From Lineus longissimus (taxonomy: Eukaryota > Nemertea > Pilidiophora > Heteronemertea > Lineidae), in assembly GCF_910592395.1 (NCBI RefSeq), contig NC_088323.1:7442001-7506000 (forward strand): a DNA stretch of 64,000 nucleotides. The letters are read 5' to 3'. Every line of letters begins with the position of its first letter. The first letter of the stretch is position 1. The translations under genes and the position numbers were made by a program. Positions 46,339 through 56,405 of the stretch are shown in pieces. A model generated the notes under the pieces. The model searched no databases, had not been told where the DNA came from, and saw only the letters and a program-made list of their open reading frames with translations.

Positions 46339-46428
46339 AAGCTGGCGATACTGGATCTTATAACTGCAAGGCTATTAAGAGTGGGTTAGAAAGCTTATCC
46401 TCAGATGCACTAGCATTAAGAGTAAACA
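46339..46428 (+). pseudogene. Half Ig exon (C-terminal strands only), block 2
   Basis: 90 bases after GCTTGCAG and before AACA|GTAAGT, phase 1 to phase 1, encoding AGDTGSY-type sequence (AGDTGSYNCKAIKSGLESLS). Homology to the array unit extends upstream to about 46287 (CGTCTCATAACCACTGGAGT), after which unrelated sequence begins. It has the same length and phase as the half exon at 40713-40802. Confidence 0.5.
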
Positions 46429-46522
46429 GTAAGTGTGTCCTGAGAAGTTGTGCTAGACAAATTATCTGAATTTGTTTTGGTTGTTTTAAAACAGTGGAAG
46501 ATTTAAAAACTCAATCAAATTA

Positions 46523-47326
46523 CAGTAGAACCTCCCTCAGCGGACACCTCTGCCAGGCGGACACCTCTACATTACGGACACGTCCGGCCAGTCCCGATTT
46601 TTTCTAAGTCATTTCCAATAACAAAAACCTCTGTACGGCGGACACCTCTCTATTCCGAATTGCGGACAGGGCGATAGCCAATTTTTGGTCCAATTCCCTC
46701 CCAATTACGGACAGTAGGCAAAAACAATGGTTTCCCGCGTGCGCTTGGAGAGTCAAGTAGGCCCGACAGGTGTGATATTTGCGTAATTAATCAACGTAAT
46801 TACCCCATGGCATTGTGTTTTGTATCCTAATTAAGCCGTGGCATTTGTTTACTCATCTTTTCAACTAATCACATAGGCCTATTGCATGTATTGTGTCAAC
46901 GGACACTCATAAATCCACGCGGTTTTGTCAGTGTTGCGGCGAATATGCGTTAGTAGAGAAATAAGAAAAAATTAATTATTAATCAAAGGTGCTGATGGAC
47001 AGAAATTATGGTGTTTTTTCACACATTATGACATTTCGAGGAGATTTTGCAATACAAGGGGCACCTTTTACTAGAGAGATTATTCACGCTCTGAGTTCCA
47101 AAGTAGCTCACGTCATTCAACGCAACATCACAAGCAAATACCGATCAGCCAACAGGTTTAAAGTTTCTACGCTAGATGTCGACACAGAGAAAACCAAGAC
47201 CTGCAAGGCGGGAACTTCAAATCCACCTCTCGTACGATTTGGCATAACCTCTCTAGGGCGGACACCTCTCTATTGCGGACACCTTGGCCCAGTCCCATGG
47301 GTGTCCGCAATAGAGAGGTTGTACTG
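46523..47326. mobile_element. 804-bp pogo/Tigger-like element; empty site preserved in sister units
   Basis: The termini are CAGTAGAACCTCCCTCAGCG and TGCGG..CAATAGAGAGGTTGTACTG, flanked by TA (46521-46522 and 47327-47328). The other array units read ATCAAATTACTTTAATTTTG at this point, with one TA and no insert. That establishes the insertion and its TA duplication. The 121-codon open frame inside has no transposase motif, so it looks non-autonomous. Confidence 0.9.
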
Positions 47327-47663
47327 TACTTTAATTTTGCATTTGCATCCTTAATTATTTGTTTCTTTCAAGTAAAAACTGAGTACTACTGCATGTACCG
47401 AATGCTGTGGATTGGGATAAAAACCCAGCTACTATAGAAATAAAAAAAACAGCTTGTGTCCGCCTTCTGCGCAATCAACCGGTGATGGTCAGGATGTGCC
47501 CTTTCTTAGATTCTCGGGTTACCAGCGCAAGATTCCTACATTGCAATAACAAAACGTGCAGAGCAAGCTGTAGTGATATTGGAGCCGCGTGGACTAGGAT
47601 TGGGTAAAAAAAACAATCCCCGGCACCAAGCTGAGATTGAAAACATGATCATCTCTATTGCAG

Positions 47664-47945
47664 CCGCTCCTATCAAGCCAATTATAATGGAAGGTGGAAC
47701 CGCAAAGACAGATCTCACAGTTAACAGCGGCGCCTCTTTCACACTGACATGCACCAAGGGCACTGGCGGATCAATCCCTGATGCGTGGAAATGGTATAAC
47801 GGCAAACGTCTCATAACCACTGGAGTTACTGGAGCTACTTTTACAAAGCTTGCAGAAACTGGTGATACTGGATCTTATACCTGCAAGGCTATTAAGAGTG
47901 GGTTAGAAAGCTCATCCTCAGATGCACTAGCATTAACTATTAACA
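47664..47945 (+). CDS. Exon: Ig3 (array unit 1)
   Basis: A TCTCTATTGCAG acceptor and an AACA|GTAAGT donor bound 282 bases, phase 1 to phase 1. It is a complete Ig domain in one exon: SFTLTCTKGTGG (Cys), DAWKWYNGKR (Trp) and TGDTGSYTCKAIKSG (Tyr-x-Cys). This unit has ESSSS where the others have ESLSS. Confidence 0.9.
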
Positions 47946-48372
47946 GTAAGTGTGTCCTGAGAAGATGTGCGAGACAAATTATCTGAATTTGTTTTGGTTG
48001 TTTTAAAACAGTGGAAGTTTAAAACTCAATCAAATTTCATTTATTTTACATTTGCATCCTTAATTATTTGTTTCGTTCAAGTAAAAACTGAGTACTACTG
48101 CATGTACCGAATGCTGTGGATTGGGATAACAATCCAGGTACTATAGAAATAAAAAAGACAGCTTGTGTCCGCCTTCTGCGCAATCAACCGGTGATGGTCA
48201 GGATGTGCCCTTTCTTAGATTCTCGGGTTACCAGCTGCAAGATTCCTACATTGCAATAACAAAACGTGCAGAGCAAGCTGTAGTGATATTGGAGCCGCGT
48301 GGACTAGGATTGGGTAAAAACACAATCCCCGGCACCAAGCTGAGATTGAAAACATGATCATTTCTATTGCAG

Positions 48373-48654
48373 CCGCTCCTATCAAGCCAATTATAATGGA
48401 AGGTGGAACCGCAAAGACAGATCTCACAGTTAACAGCGGCGCCTCTTTCACACTGACATGCACCAAGGGCACTGGCGGATCAATCCCTGATGCGTGGAAA
48501 TGGTATAACGGCAAACGTCTCATAACCACTGGAGTTACTGGAGCTACTTTTACAAAGCTTGCAGAAACTGGTGATACTGGATCTTATACCTGCAAGGCTA
48601 TTAAGAGTGGGTTAGAAAGCTTATCCTCAGATGCACTAGCATTAACTATTAACA
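48373..48654 (+). CDS. Exon: Ig4 (array unit 2)
   Basis: 282 bases with the same splice sites and phase. The protein is identical to unit 5 over the exon as far as I can read. Confidence 0.9.
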
Positions 48655-49070
48655 GTAAGTGTGTCCTGAGAAGTTGTGCGAGACAAATTATCTGAATTTG
48701 TTTTGGTTGTTTTAAAAGAGTGGAAGATTTAAAACTCAATCAAATTTCATTTATTTTGCATTTGCATCCTTAATTATTTGTTTCGTTCAAGTAAAAACTG
48801 AGTACTACTGCATGTACCGAATGCTGTGGATTGGGATAAAAATCCAGGTACTATAGAAATAAAAAAGACAGCTTGTGTCCGCCTTCTGCGCAATCAACCG
48901 GTGATGGTCAGGATGTGCCCTTTCTAAGATTCTCGGGTTACCAGCTGCAAGATTCCTACATTGCAATAACAAAACGTGCAGAGCAAGCTGTAGTGATATT
49001 GGAGCCATTGGGTAAAAAAACAATCCCCGGCACCAAGCTGAGATTGAAAACATGATCATTTCTATTGCAG

Positions 49071-49352
49071 CCGCTCCTATCAAGCCAATTATAATGGAAG
49101 GTGGAACTGCAAAGACAGATCTCACAGTTAAAAGCGGCGCCTCTTTCACACTGACATGCACCAAGGGCACTGGCGGATCAATCCCTGATGCGTGGAAATG
49201 GTATAACGGCAAACGTTTCATAACCACTGGAGTTACTGGAGCTACTTTTACAAAGCTTGCAGAAGCTGGTGATACTGGATCTTATACCTGCAAGGCTATT
49301 AAGAGTGGGTTAGAAAGCTTATCCTCAGATGCACTAGCATTAACTATTAACA
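49071..49352 (+). CDS. Exon: Ig5 (array unit 3)
   Basis: 282 bases with the same boundaries. It carries its own substitutions: TVKSG for TVNSG, KRFITT for KRLITT and AEAGD for AETGD. The framework Cys and Trp residues are kept. Confidence 0.9.
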
Positions 49353-49781
49353 GTAAGTGTGTCCTGAGAAGTTGTGCGAGACAAATTATCTGAATTTGTT
49401 TTGGTTGTTTTAAAACAGTGGAAGATTTAAAAACTCAATCAAATTACTTTAATTTTGCATTTGCATCCTTAATTATTTGTTTCTTTCAAGTAAAAACTGA
49501 GTACTACTGCATGTACCGAATGCTGTGGATTGGGATAAAAACCCAGCTACTATAGAAATAAAAAAGACAGCTTGTGTCCGCCTTCTGCGCAATCAACAGG
49601 CGATGGTCAGGATGTGCCCTTTCTTCGATTTTCGGGTTACCAGCTGCAAGATTCCTACATTGCAATAACAAAACGTGCAGAGCAAGCTGTAGTGATATTG
49701 GAGCCGCGTGGACTAGGAGTGCGTAAAAAAACAATCCCCGGCACCAAGCTGAGATTGAAAACATGATCATTTCTATTGCAG

Positions 49782-50063
49782 CCGCTCCTATCAAGCCAAT
49801 TATAATGGAAGGTGGAACCGCAAAGACAGATCTCACAGTTAACAGCGGCGCCTCTTTCACACTGACATGCACCAAGGGCACTGGCGGATCAATCCCTGAT
49901 GCGTGGAAATGGTATAACGGCAAACGTCTCATAACCACTGGAGTTACTGGAGCTACTTTTACAAAGCTTGCAGAAGCTGGTGATTCTGGATCTTATACCT
50001 GCAAGGCTATTAAGAGTGGGTTAGAAAGCTTATCCTCAGATGCACTAGCATTAACTATTAACA
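49782..50063 (+). CDS. Exon: Ig6 (array unit 4)
   Basis: 282 bases with the same boundaries. It has AEAGDSGSYTC where the other units have GDTGSYTC. Confidence 0.9.
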
Positions 50064-50490
50064 GTAAGTGTGTCCTGAGAAGTTGTGCGAGACAAATTAT
50101 TTGAATTTGTTTTGGTTGTTTTAAAACAGTGGAAGTTTAAAACTCAATCAAATTTCATTTATTTTGCATTTGCATCCTTAATTATTTGTTTCGTTCAAGT
50201 AAAAACTGAGTACTACTGCATGTACCGAATGCTGTGGATTGGGATAAAAACCCAGCTACTATAGAAATAAAAAAGACAGCTTGTGTCCGCCTTCTGTGCA
50301 ATCAACAGGCGATGGTCAGGATGTGCCCTTTCTTCGATTTTCGGGTTACCAGCTGCAAGATTCCTACATTGCAATAACAAAACGGTCAGAGCAAGCTGTA
50401 GTGATATTGGAGCCGCGTGGACTAGGATTGGGTAAAAAAACAATCCCCGGCACCAAGCTGAGATTGAAAACATGATCATTTCTATTGCAG

Positions 50491-50772
50491 CCGCTCCTAT
50501 CAAGCCAATTATAATGGAAGGTGGAACCGCAAAGACAGATCTCACAGTTAACAGCGGCGCCTCTTTCACACTGACATGCACCAAGGGCACTGGCGGATCA
50601 ATCCCTGATGCGTGGAAATGGTATAACGGCAAACGTCTCATAACCACTGGAGTTACTGGAGCTACTTTTACAAAGCTTGCAGAAACTGGTGATACTGGAT
50701 CTTATACCTGCAAGGCTATTAAGAGTGGGTTAGAAAGCTTATCCTCAGATGCACTAGCATTAACTATTAACA
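50491..50772 (+). CDS. Exon: Ig7 (array unit 5)
   Basis: 282 bases with the same boundaries, matching unit 2 in protein. It is the last full unit; the next repeat is truncated in the intron. Confidence 0.9.
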
Positions 50773-51221
50773 GTAAGTGTGTCCTGAGAAGTTGTGCGAG
50801 ACAAATTATCTGAATTTGTTTTGGTTGTTTTAAAACAGTGGAAGATTTAAAAACTCAATCAAATTACTTTAATTTTGCATTTGCATCCTTAATTATTTGT
50901 TTCTTTCAAGTAAAAACTGAGTACTACTGCATGTACCGAATGCTGTGGATTGGGATAAAAACCCAGCTGCTATAGAAATAAAAAAGACAGCTTGTGTCCG
51001 CCTTCTGCGCAATCAACCGGTGATGGTCAGGATGTGCCCTTTCTTAGATTCTCGGGTTACCAGCTGCAAGATTCCTACATTGCAATAACAAATCGTGCAG
51101 AGCAAGCTGTAGTGATATTGGAGCCGCGTGGATTAGGATTGTATATATATAGCCTGTTTTTCCATTTTAACTCGAGCTATTGATTTCTCCGTCTCTTGAA
51201 CCGGTTTTGTGACTGTTTCAG

Positions 51222-51497
51222 TCCCTCCAAACAAACCCGTACTCTTTGAGAATGGTGTACCGAAGGCAGCCACTTCGGTTAACCAAGGGACAACCTTTGT
51301 ATTAAAGTGTGCCAAAGCACCAGGAGGGTCAATTCCCGATTCGTGGAAGTGGTACCAAGACCGGACGCTGAAGGGTGTTACGGGAAATACCTTTACAAAG
51401 ACTGCCGAACCTGGTGATACTGGTACATACAAATGCCAGGCTCTCAAAGGCGATTTGTCAAGCCCCTTGTCAGAAGCTTTAACTCTCACAGTTAACG
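51222..51497 (+). CDS. Exon: Ig8 (diverged)
   Basis: A GACTGTTTCAG acceptor and an AACG|GTAAAT donor bound 276 bases, phase 1 to phase 1. It has PPNKPVLFENG, FVLKCAKAPGG, DSWKWYQDR and PGDTGTYKCQALKGD. The Ig layout is the same as in the array but clearly older. Confidence 0.88.
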
Positions 51498-51627
51498 GTA
51501 AATTTATGCTTAATTGATTGCAATGACAAGGCCATTTGAATATGAACATTTTTGTTGCGTTGTTCTGTGATTGCTTCCTTTATCAAATAGTTACAACAAT
51601 AATGTCGTTAAACATATTATTGTTTAT

Positions 51628-52060
51628 CACCAGTAGGAGGCTTTTTCCGACTGCCTAACGGTTTCTCTAACTTTTTCCTGATTTATCCGACTAATGTCGG
51701 ATAGTGCGACTTTTTCCTCAAAGGTCGGATCTCTAAGAAACCTGCGAATAATACCAGGGCTTCCCGAAATGGGGCAGTGAGGATCAAAAGTCTATATTGA
51801 ATGGGGTTATTGAGGTGGGAGTCGATTACTCAGAGTGACCCTAAGTGGGAATACTTATAAGTTCACCCAATTAGGTCACTTCATTAACTCCATTCAACAT
51901 AGGCCAGTGATCATAATGCCCTATTTTGGGAAGCCCTCAGTATTATTCAGGTTTTCTAGAAAACGTTATCCGACATTTTTGGGAAAGGTCGGACAATGTC
52001 GGACTTAAGTAGTTTAAAGTATGAAAAGTTAAGAAGTCGAAATAAGCCTCCTCATCAGTG
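51628..52060. mobile_element. Complete reference copy of inverted-repeat family F1
   Basis: It starts CACCAGTAGGAGGCTTTTTC and ends with the inverse form AAGCCTCCTCATCAGTG. The halves mirror each other through TTTTTCCTGATTTATCCGAC, TTCCCGAAATGGGGCA / TGCCCTATTTTGGGAA and ATTGAATGGGGTTA / TAACTCCATTCAA. About 433 bases, no coding capacity. Confidence 0.85.
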
Positions 52061-52808
52061 TATGTTGTTTAGGGTTGTTTGCAGATTCCAATCATCCCAT
52101 CCCCTTCCAAAAGAAATAACGTCGTCAAAGCTTCTATCACCAAAAGTTGATGACCGACTTGATATATAAGATAAGGTCCATATAATTTATCAAGAGGGTC
52201 TTTGTTTATTATCATTGGTCAATAACTGCATACTAGTGGGGCTTCGCTATCCCGCTCCGAGAACCAATTCACCGAGAGTGGTTCTCGCAAATTTGTCATC
52301 ATCCATGAAAACTTCAAATAAAATGGAACTCAAGCTTATTTTTGCGAGCAAATTTCATAGTTTCTCGCTGACCAGTTAATCATGACCATCAGCTCTGGCA
52401 GCGAAATACTGGTCCTTTAATTTTAGTGACACTGGAATAAACGAAACCAATCATTTTACTACGCAATTAATTCTCTGTCGGCAAAGCGCCCCACCTGCTG
52501 ATGTAATTAAGAACATTTGATAATTAACTGCTAACAACGCTGAAGTCTGACATTGCATTGGATTCTATTAGACACAATAGCAGAGCCAGATTAGAGGCAG
52601 TATTGTAATAGGTAACTTTTCATTCATTCTTATGGAAAAATACCGAATTTTTGCTGCACAGTATTTTAGCGAGCATGACCTATCAGCAAAAGGCGCGAGA
52701 ATTCGTGAAATGTTGCGGTTCTACGGTAATCAACAGAGAATATCATAATATGCTAACGGGGGCAAAATAGGATCAGCATAATACATGACTTGTTATGTTA
52801 TTTTGCAG
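52061..52808. other. Intron between Ig8 and Ig9, unique sequence
   Basis: No exon or repeat recognised. Confidence 0.4.
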
Positions 52809-53096
52809 TGGCTCCGGACAAACCGTTAATCGATGACACTGACGGTATCATCGACACTTCCAGTAACACAGCAACAGTTAGCCTAGGAAGAAAGTTTTCT
52901 TTCTCCTGTAAAAAGGCACAAAGTGGGGAGACTCCAGACGGCTGGGAATGGTACAAAGATGGCATTAAGTTTACTGCTGGGGTCTCAGGCGCTGTGTTCA
53001 GCACGGCAGCCGCTTCAGATGAAAATGGGTCTTATCAGTGCAAGGCCATGAAAAATGGTTTAGGCAGTACCTTTTCTAGCGCTGTTACGTTAAAAG
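52809..53096 (+). CDS. Exon: Ig9 (diverged)
   Basis: A GTTATTTTGCAG acceptor and an AAAAG|GTAAGT donor bound 288 bases, phase 1 to phase 1. It has APDKPLIDD, FSFSCKKAQSG, DGWEWYKDGIKFTAG and DENGSYQCKAMKNG. It is closest in wording to Ig1 and Ig2 but without their internal intron. Confidence 0.88.
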
Positions 53097-53637
53097 GTAA
53101 GTAGCAATTGATTTTTACCACGGTCCCTTATAAGATTCAATATAGGTTAATTTCCCCGTGGTAATATAGATTATGACATAGTAAATCTTTTAAGACGATA
53201 GTCCAAAGTTGAAAAATATGGATATGATTCTTATAGGAATGCTTAAGTTAAGAATGTGTTTTTCTATTTCGTATGCATTTTTAGGTACAATCTTTACAAG
53301 ATTATCATTAGATTCTTATTCAACCTCTTAATAAACTTAGAATCTTACAAGAATCTTTGAAGAATATGTACAGTCCTACCAGAAAGTAAATGTCAACCGT
53401 TTTTAAAAAACATTGACTATACAGTGTAGTCTTGTCCACTATAGGACACCTGATGTGAGTTGATTTCATTGTAATTGCATGACCCTTGGCCAACTCGAGC
53501 TCAAACATGAAGGATAAGGGGTCTTTAACAAAGGTCCATGGAAGAGATTGAAATTATAACATAAAAATGTCTTAACGTGTCATCCCTGTTAAAAGTCAGT
53601 AATATTATTATCATGAGAAAAACCTCTCTATTTTCAG

Positions 53638-53903
53638 TCCAATGTAAAATCGATATTTACGGTCGACAATACGACAGACTAAAAGACAAAAAGCTTGCAG
53701 GCAGCAGTGTTACAAGGATTTACCTTAACTCCCGGAGTGTACTTCACTGTGTCACATCGTGTTTGATTCTACATCAATGTGACTGCACGGCTGTGGAATA
53801 CAATGTCAGCAACAAAGCCTGCACAATGGTCAAAGCTGCAGCCTACTCGGCGATACAGTCTCAAACGAAAGCGCCAGGAGTCGATCTCCTTATACTGAAA
53901 TGA
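53638..53903 (+). CDS. Terminal exon: cysteine-rich PAN/apple-like module and stop
   Basis: A CTCTATTTTCAG acceptor (phase 1) leads into 88 codons ending TGA at 53901-53903. Six cysteines lie in VQCKIDIYG, LHCVTSC, HQCDCTAVEYN and KACTM. The spacing S..C...C......C.A..YN.....C resembles PAN/apple modules, which mediate protein or sugar contacts. No transmembrane or GPI signal follows. The PAN call is by pattern only. Confidence 0.65.
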
Positions 53904-54077
53904 ATATATTAGATGAAAAGCGACTATTTGGCAACGAATGTGATCGAGTAATTTTAGTAACTTACCTTTTTAACTATACGTGACTATTTGTTGACTTGTT
54001 GCTTCGTAACAATTGGAGTAGCGTGCCACTTATATGACTATGTAGATAACGTCGCACTATAATTGATGGGCGAAGGG

Positions 54078-54922
54078 CTTTTAAACGGCTTACTGGACTT
54101 TGCGCAACGAAACGAAACGAGCGAAATGGGGGAGCGACCATTATGTTTTACCCCGGTACTCTAGCCTGAAAATTTGTTCGGACCTCGATCGAAGAAGGTA
54201 CGACAAACAATTAATTAATCAAACCCTTATGAGGTTCATTCATTTGAAGCAGAGAGGGTTACGTACATTGTATACACAAATCAAACACACACGCAGTGCT
54301 TACATGCATTGCAGAGAACGACTTTTGAGTGATGACCCACACCCACCCAGGCAGCTGAAACACATGTCTTGTTGGACATGCCTACCGATTTTTACTAAAT
54401 AAAAGCATAACTTCATCACACTTTTCGGGGTTGAAAATGTACTCACGTAAATTACCAAAATTACATGCCAAATTCGCACATGACCTGTTATTTCTCAAAG
54501 CTTGGAAGCTCCAATGTCTGAATGTAATGTATGCGCGTAATGTATACTCTCAGCAAGCGAATAGTTGTGATCGTCGGTTTTTGATACGAATCGTTTCCTG
54601 TATGGCCGTTACAAGCCGTTGTCTGAATATGGTGTGAACCTGTTTACCGTTCGATGCTGCTCCCTGTGACGCTGTACCCGCAAATGTTCAATGAAAAAAA
54701 TGCTGGATAATGACTTACACGGCTTGTTCGCATCGTAAACATAGTGGTATTCGGGTAAACAGTCTTTGCGTTTGGCCTAATTTTACAACGATTACTCCCC
54801 ATGTAACCACGATCTAGGATGGACAGACTGTGTATTATGAATAGGAAAAGTCACCTAGGGACCGTTGCGTAGAATACTTTTTTGGCGAAATATTGCGCAA
54901 AGTCCAGTAAGCCCTTTTAAAC
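54078..54922. mobile_element. MULE-like non-autonomous transposon, copy 1 (element 54087-54913)
   Basis: The element is 827 bases with 21-base perfect TIRs beginning GGCTTACTGGACTTTGCGCA. CTTTTAAAC flanks both sides (54078-54086 and 54914-54922), a perfect 9-base target duplication. The internal half near 54.5-54.9 kb is the reverse complement of 56.42-56.73 kb in copy 2. The interior AATAAA at 54398-54403 is the first such signal after the lectin/Ig stop codon. Confidence 0.92.
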
Positions 54923-55655
54923 TAGGTTAATAACATAAATGATTATTCAAGTGACTGCTGCAACTATTACAGAAGCTGGTCACTCGACTATGTGAGTGAG
55001 GTACACTGTAAATAATGTAGCAACAAACTAACGACTAATGAAACTTACATTTACGTGATGAAACGTAATGATGACAACACTAACGGGGACTTCAGACAGT
55101 CAAGCTGTTGTACATATGATTTTAACTGGGGTGATAAATCACAGCCTGTAGACGTGTGAATAATTCTGAAATGGTCAGAAATGAGAAAACTAATCGGCGA
55201 CTTCGTGGAACTTAATCTGATTCAACTGACCGTGCCAGGTATATATAGTCTTCACTGTAAGTGCTTTTTTAAAACTGCTTGTTACTGAGATTTCGCTATC
55301 TCGTTCCAAGAAACACTTAACCGGAATGACCACTTTTTGTGTATAATGACGACATTAGCTTTCCGTGACGGAAAGCGGATACCTCGAATCAGGCCGCAGT
55401 GGAACACGGTTGCTATATCGGGAAACAATATGTGGGACATTTTGGCGGTAAATTATTTTTCACATTTAATTCACCAGGTACTGATTATAAAGTGTTTTGA
55501 CAAGTCGAGACGTAGTCTTATCGTATTCCTAGAAGAACACAACACTATTCCGTTGGAGGACTTCAACAAGAACAGTTGTTGGTACTAGCGCCGGCTTCAT
55601 CTCGCGCCAGTTTGAGGTGAGCGACCCTCGGGGGGGGGGGGGTTACTTCGGTATA
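54923..55655. other. Unassigned sequence with a poly(G) run
   Basis: A G run lies near 55630-55642. The open frame at 55337-55588 shows no domain. Confidence 0.4.
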
Positions 55656-55659
55656 TAAT

Positions 55660-56225
55660 GGCCAAGTGCTTGTAATCACATCTTCCTATTCTGGTGTACA
55701 AGCTACACAACACAGCCCGTGCAATAATCGCCACAACTCAGGCAATTATGGTAGAAATAAGCGCAAATTGTGCCATTAATTTGCCATATAGAGCTACAAA
55801 AACACCGATTATCTACTTATTCAGGACAGCTTCATCAATAAAAACCTACTAACAGGTATGTTTGAGCTATCGTCTAGAAATACAAACCGACAAATCGACG
55901 TCGAGTGCCATAGGACAGGAAATATATGCGGTTGAATCTGCCTGTGCTTTCAATATACTCTAGTTTCTCACTCCTAACGTCCAGCCAGATCTTTACATAG
56001 TGCACATTGGGATAATTTTTAGGCCTTCTATTCAAGCCACTATTGCCATTGACGCTGCTAGTCAATCACCCGTCGTGGGCCTACCAAAATGTACACATAC
56101 ACTGGCTTACTACAGTGGTTGTTAGGCGTGCGAAACTCGAGTATTTGGTGTCGTCTGCTAGCCGCTTCGGTAATCATAGCGGACAGTGATTTGCTGACAC
56201 CGTCCGAATCCCCACACTGGTAACT
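55660..56225 (-). mobile_element. Foldback-family arm, minus orientation, with an internal insertion
   Basis: It matches the right arm at 30.34-30.73 kb: GCCAAGTGCTTGTAATCACA, CTACACAACACAGC, GTCGAGTGCCATAGGACAGG and CACCGTCCGAATCCCCACAC. Between about 55965 and 56130 unrelated sequence interrupts the match. Confidence 0.75.
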
Positions 56226-56405
56226 TTAGTGAAAAGAGGAGCATACAACTGACTCTGGGTCTATGGACATCGATCAGTGCATTGATAAATAGAAGGATTC
56301 AATCAGACAGCAAGGTTTTCCTGATCCTCTGTGTCCCCGTTTTCCTCCAAGAGTACATTGTATTCCGCAAATCATTTCGTTTATGGAGTTGATTATTTCC
56401 TAGTT

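Larger units (their letters stand above)
46287..51140 (+). repeat. Tandem array of about 0.7-kb units each carrying one Ig exon
   Basis: A partial first unit is followed by five full units; the exon starts (47664, 48373, 49071, 49782, 50491) are 709, 698, 711 and 709 bases apart. A truncated last unit stops near 51140 within GTGGATTAGGATTG. Introns and exons are almost equally conserved between units. Unit 3 lacks about 11 bases of CGTGGACTAGG. A diverged single unit start follows the half Ig exon in block 1 (about 40803-41030). Confidence 0.92.
31384..53903 (+). other. Predicted gene: secreted CTLD/Ig/PAN-like multimodular protein (whole locus)
   Basis: This is my gene model. It joins exons 31384-31450, 35551-35746, 36795-36988, 38679-38832, 39423-39634, 39926-40099, 40515-40646, 41650-41845, 41951-42144, 42793-42946, 44243-44454, 45171-45338, 45873-45995, 47664-47945, 48373-48654, 49071-49352, 49782-50063, 50491-50772, 51222-51497, 52809-53096 and 53638-53903. 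They sum to 4416 nt, an intact frame of 1471 residues. Order: signal peptide (1-22), CTLD-A (23-153), CTLD-B (154-275), Ig1 (276-377), CTLD-A2 (378-507), CTLD-B2 (508-629), Ig2 (630-726), Ig3-Ig7 (727-1195), Ig8, Ig9, PAN-like tail (1385-1471). No transmembrane helix is seen, so the product is probably secreted. Every domain is bounded by phase-1 introns, so cassettes could be skipped without a frameshift. The mix recalls molluscan CREPs (Ig plus C-type lectin); a recognition or immune role is inference. It could also be two or more adjacent genes. Confidence 0.65.

Noticed and set aside
46989-47354. 121-codon open frame in the 804-bp element as a pogo transposase
   Set aside because: No DDE catalytic pattern or helix-turn-helix is visible; the element looks non-autonomous.
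47536-50647. 94-144-codon minus-strand frames opposite the Ig exons
   Set aside because: Antisense shadows of the Ig exons, repeated with the array; no splice sites or domain.
47407-51183. 64-codon plus-strand frames repeated in the Ig introns (peptide with DVPFLRFSGYQLQDSY)
   Set aside because: They recur only because the intron is part of the tandem unit. Unit 1 has a frame-changing difference and unit 3 an 11-base gap there, and no splice sites bound them.
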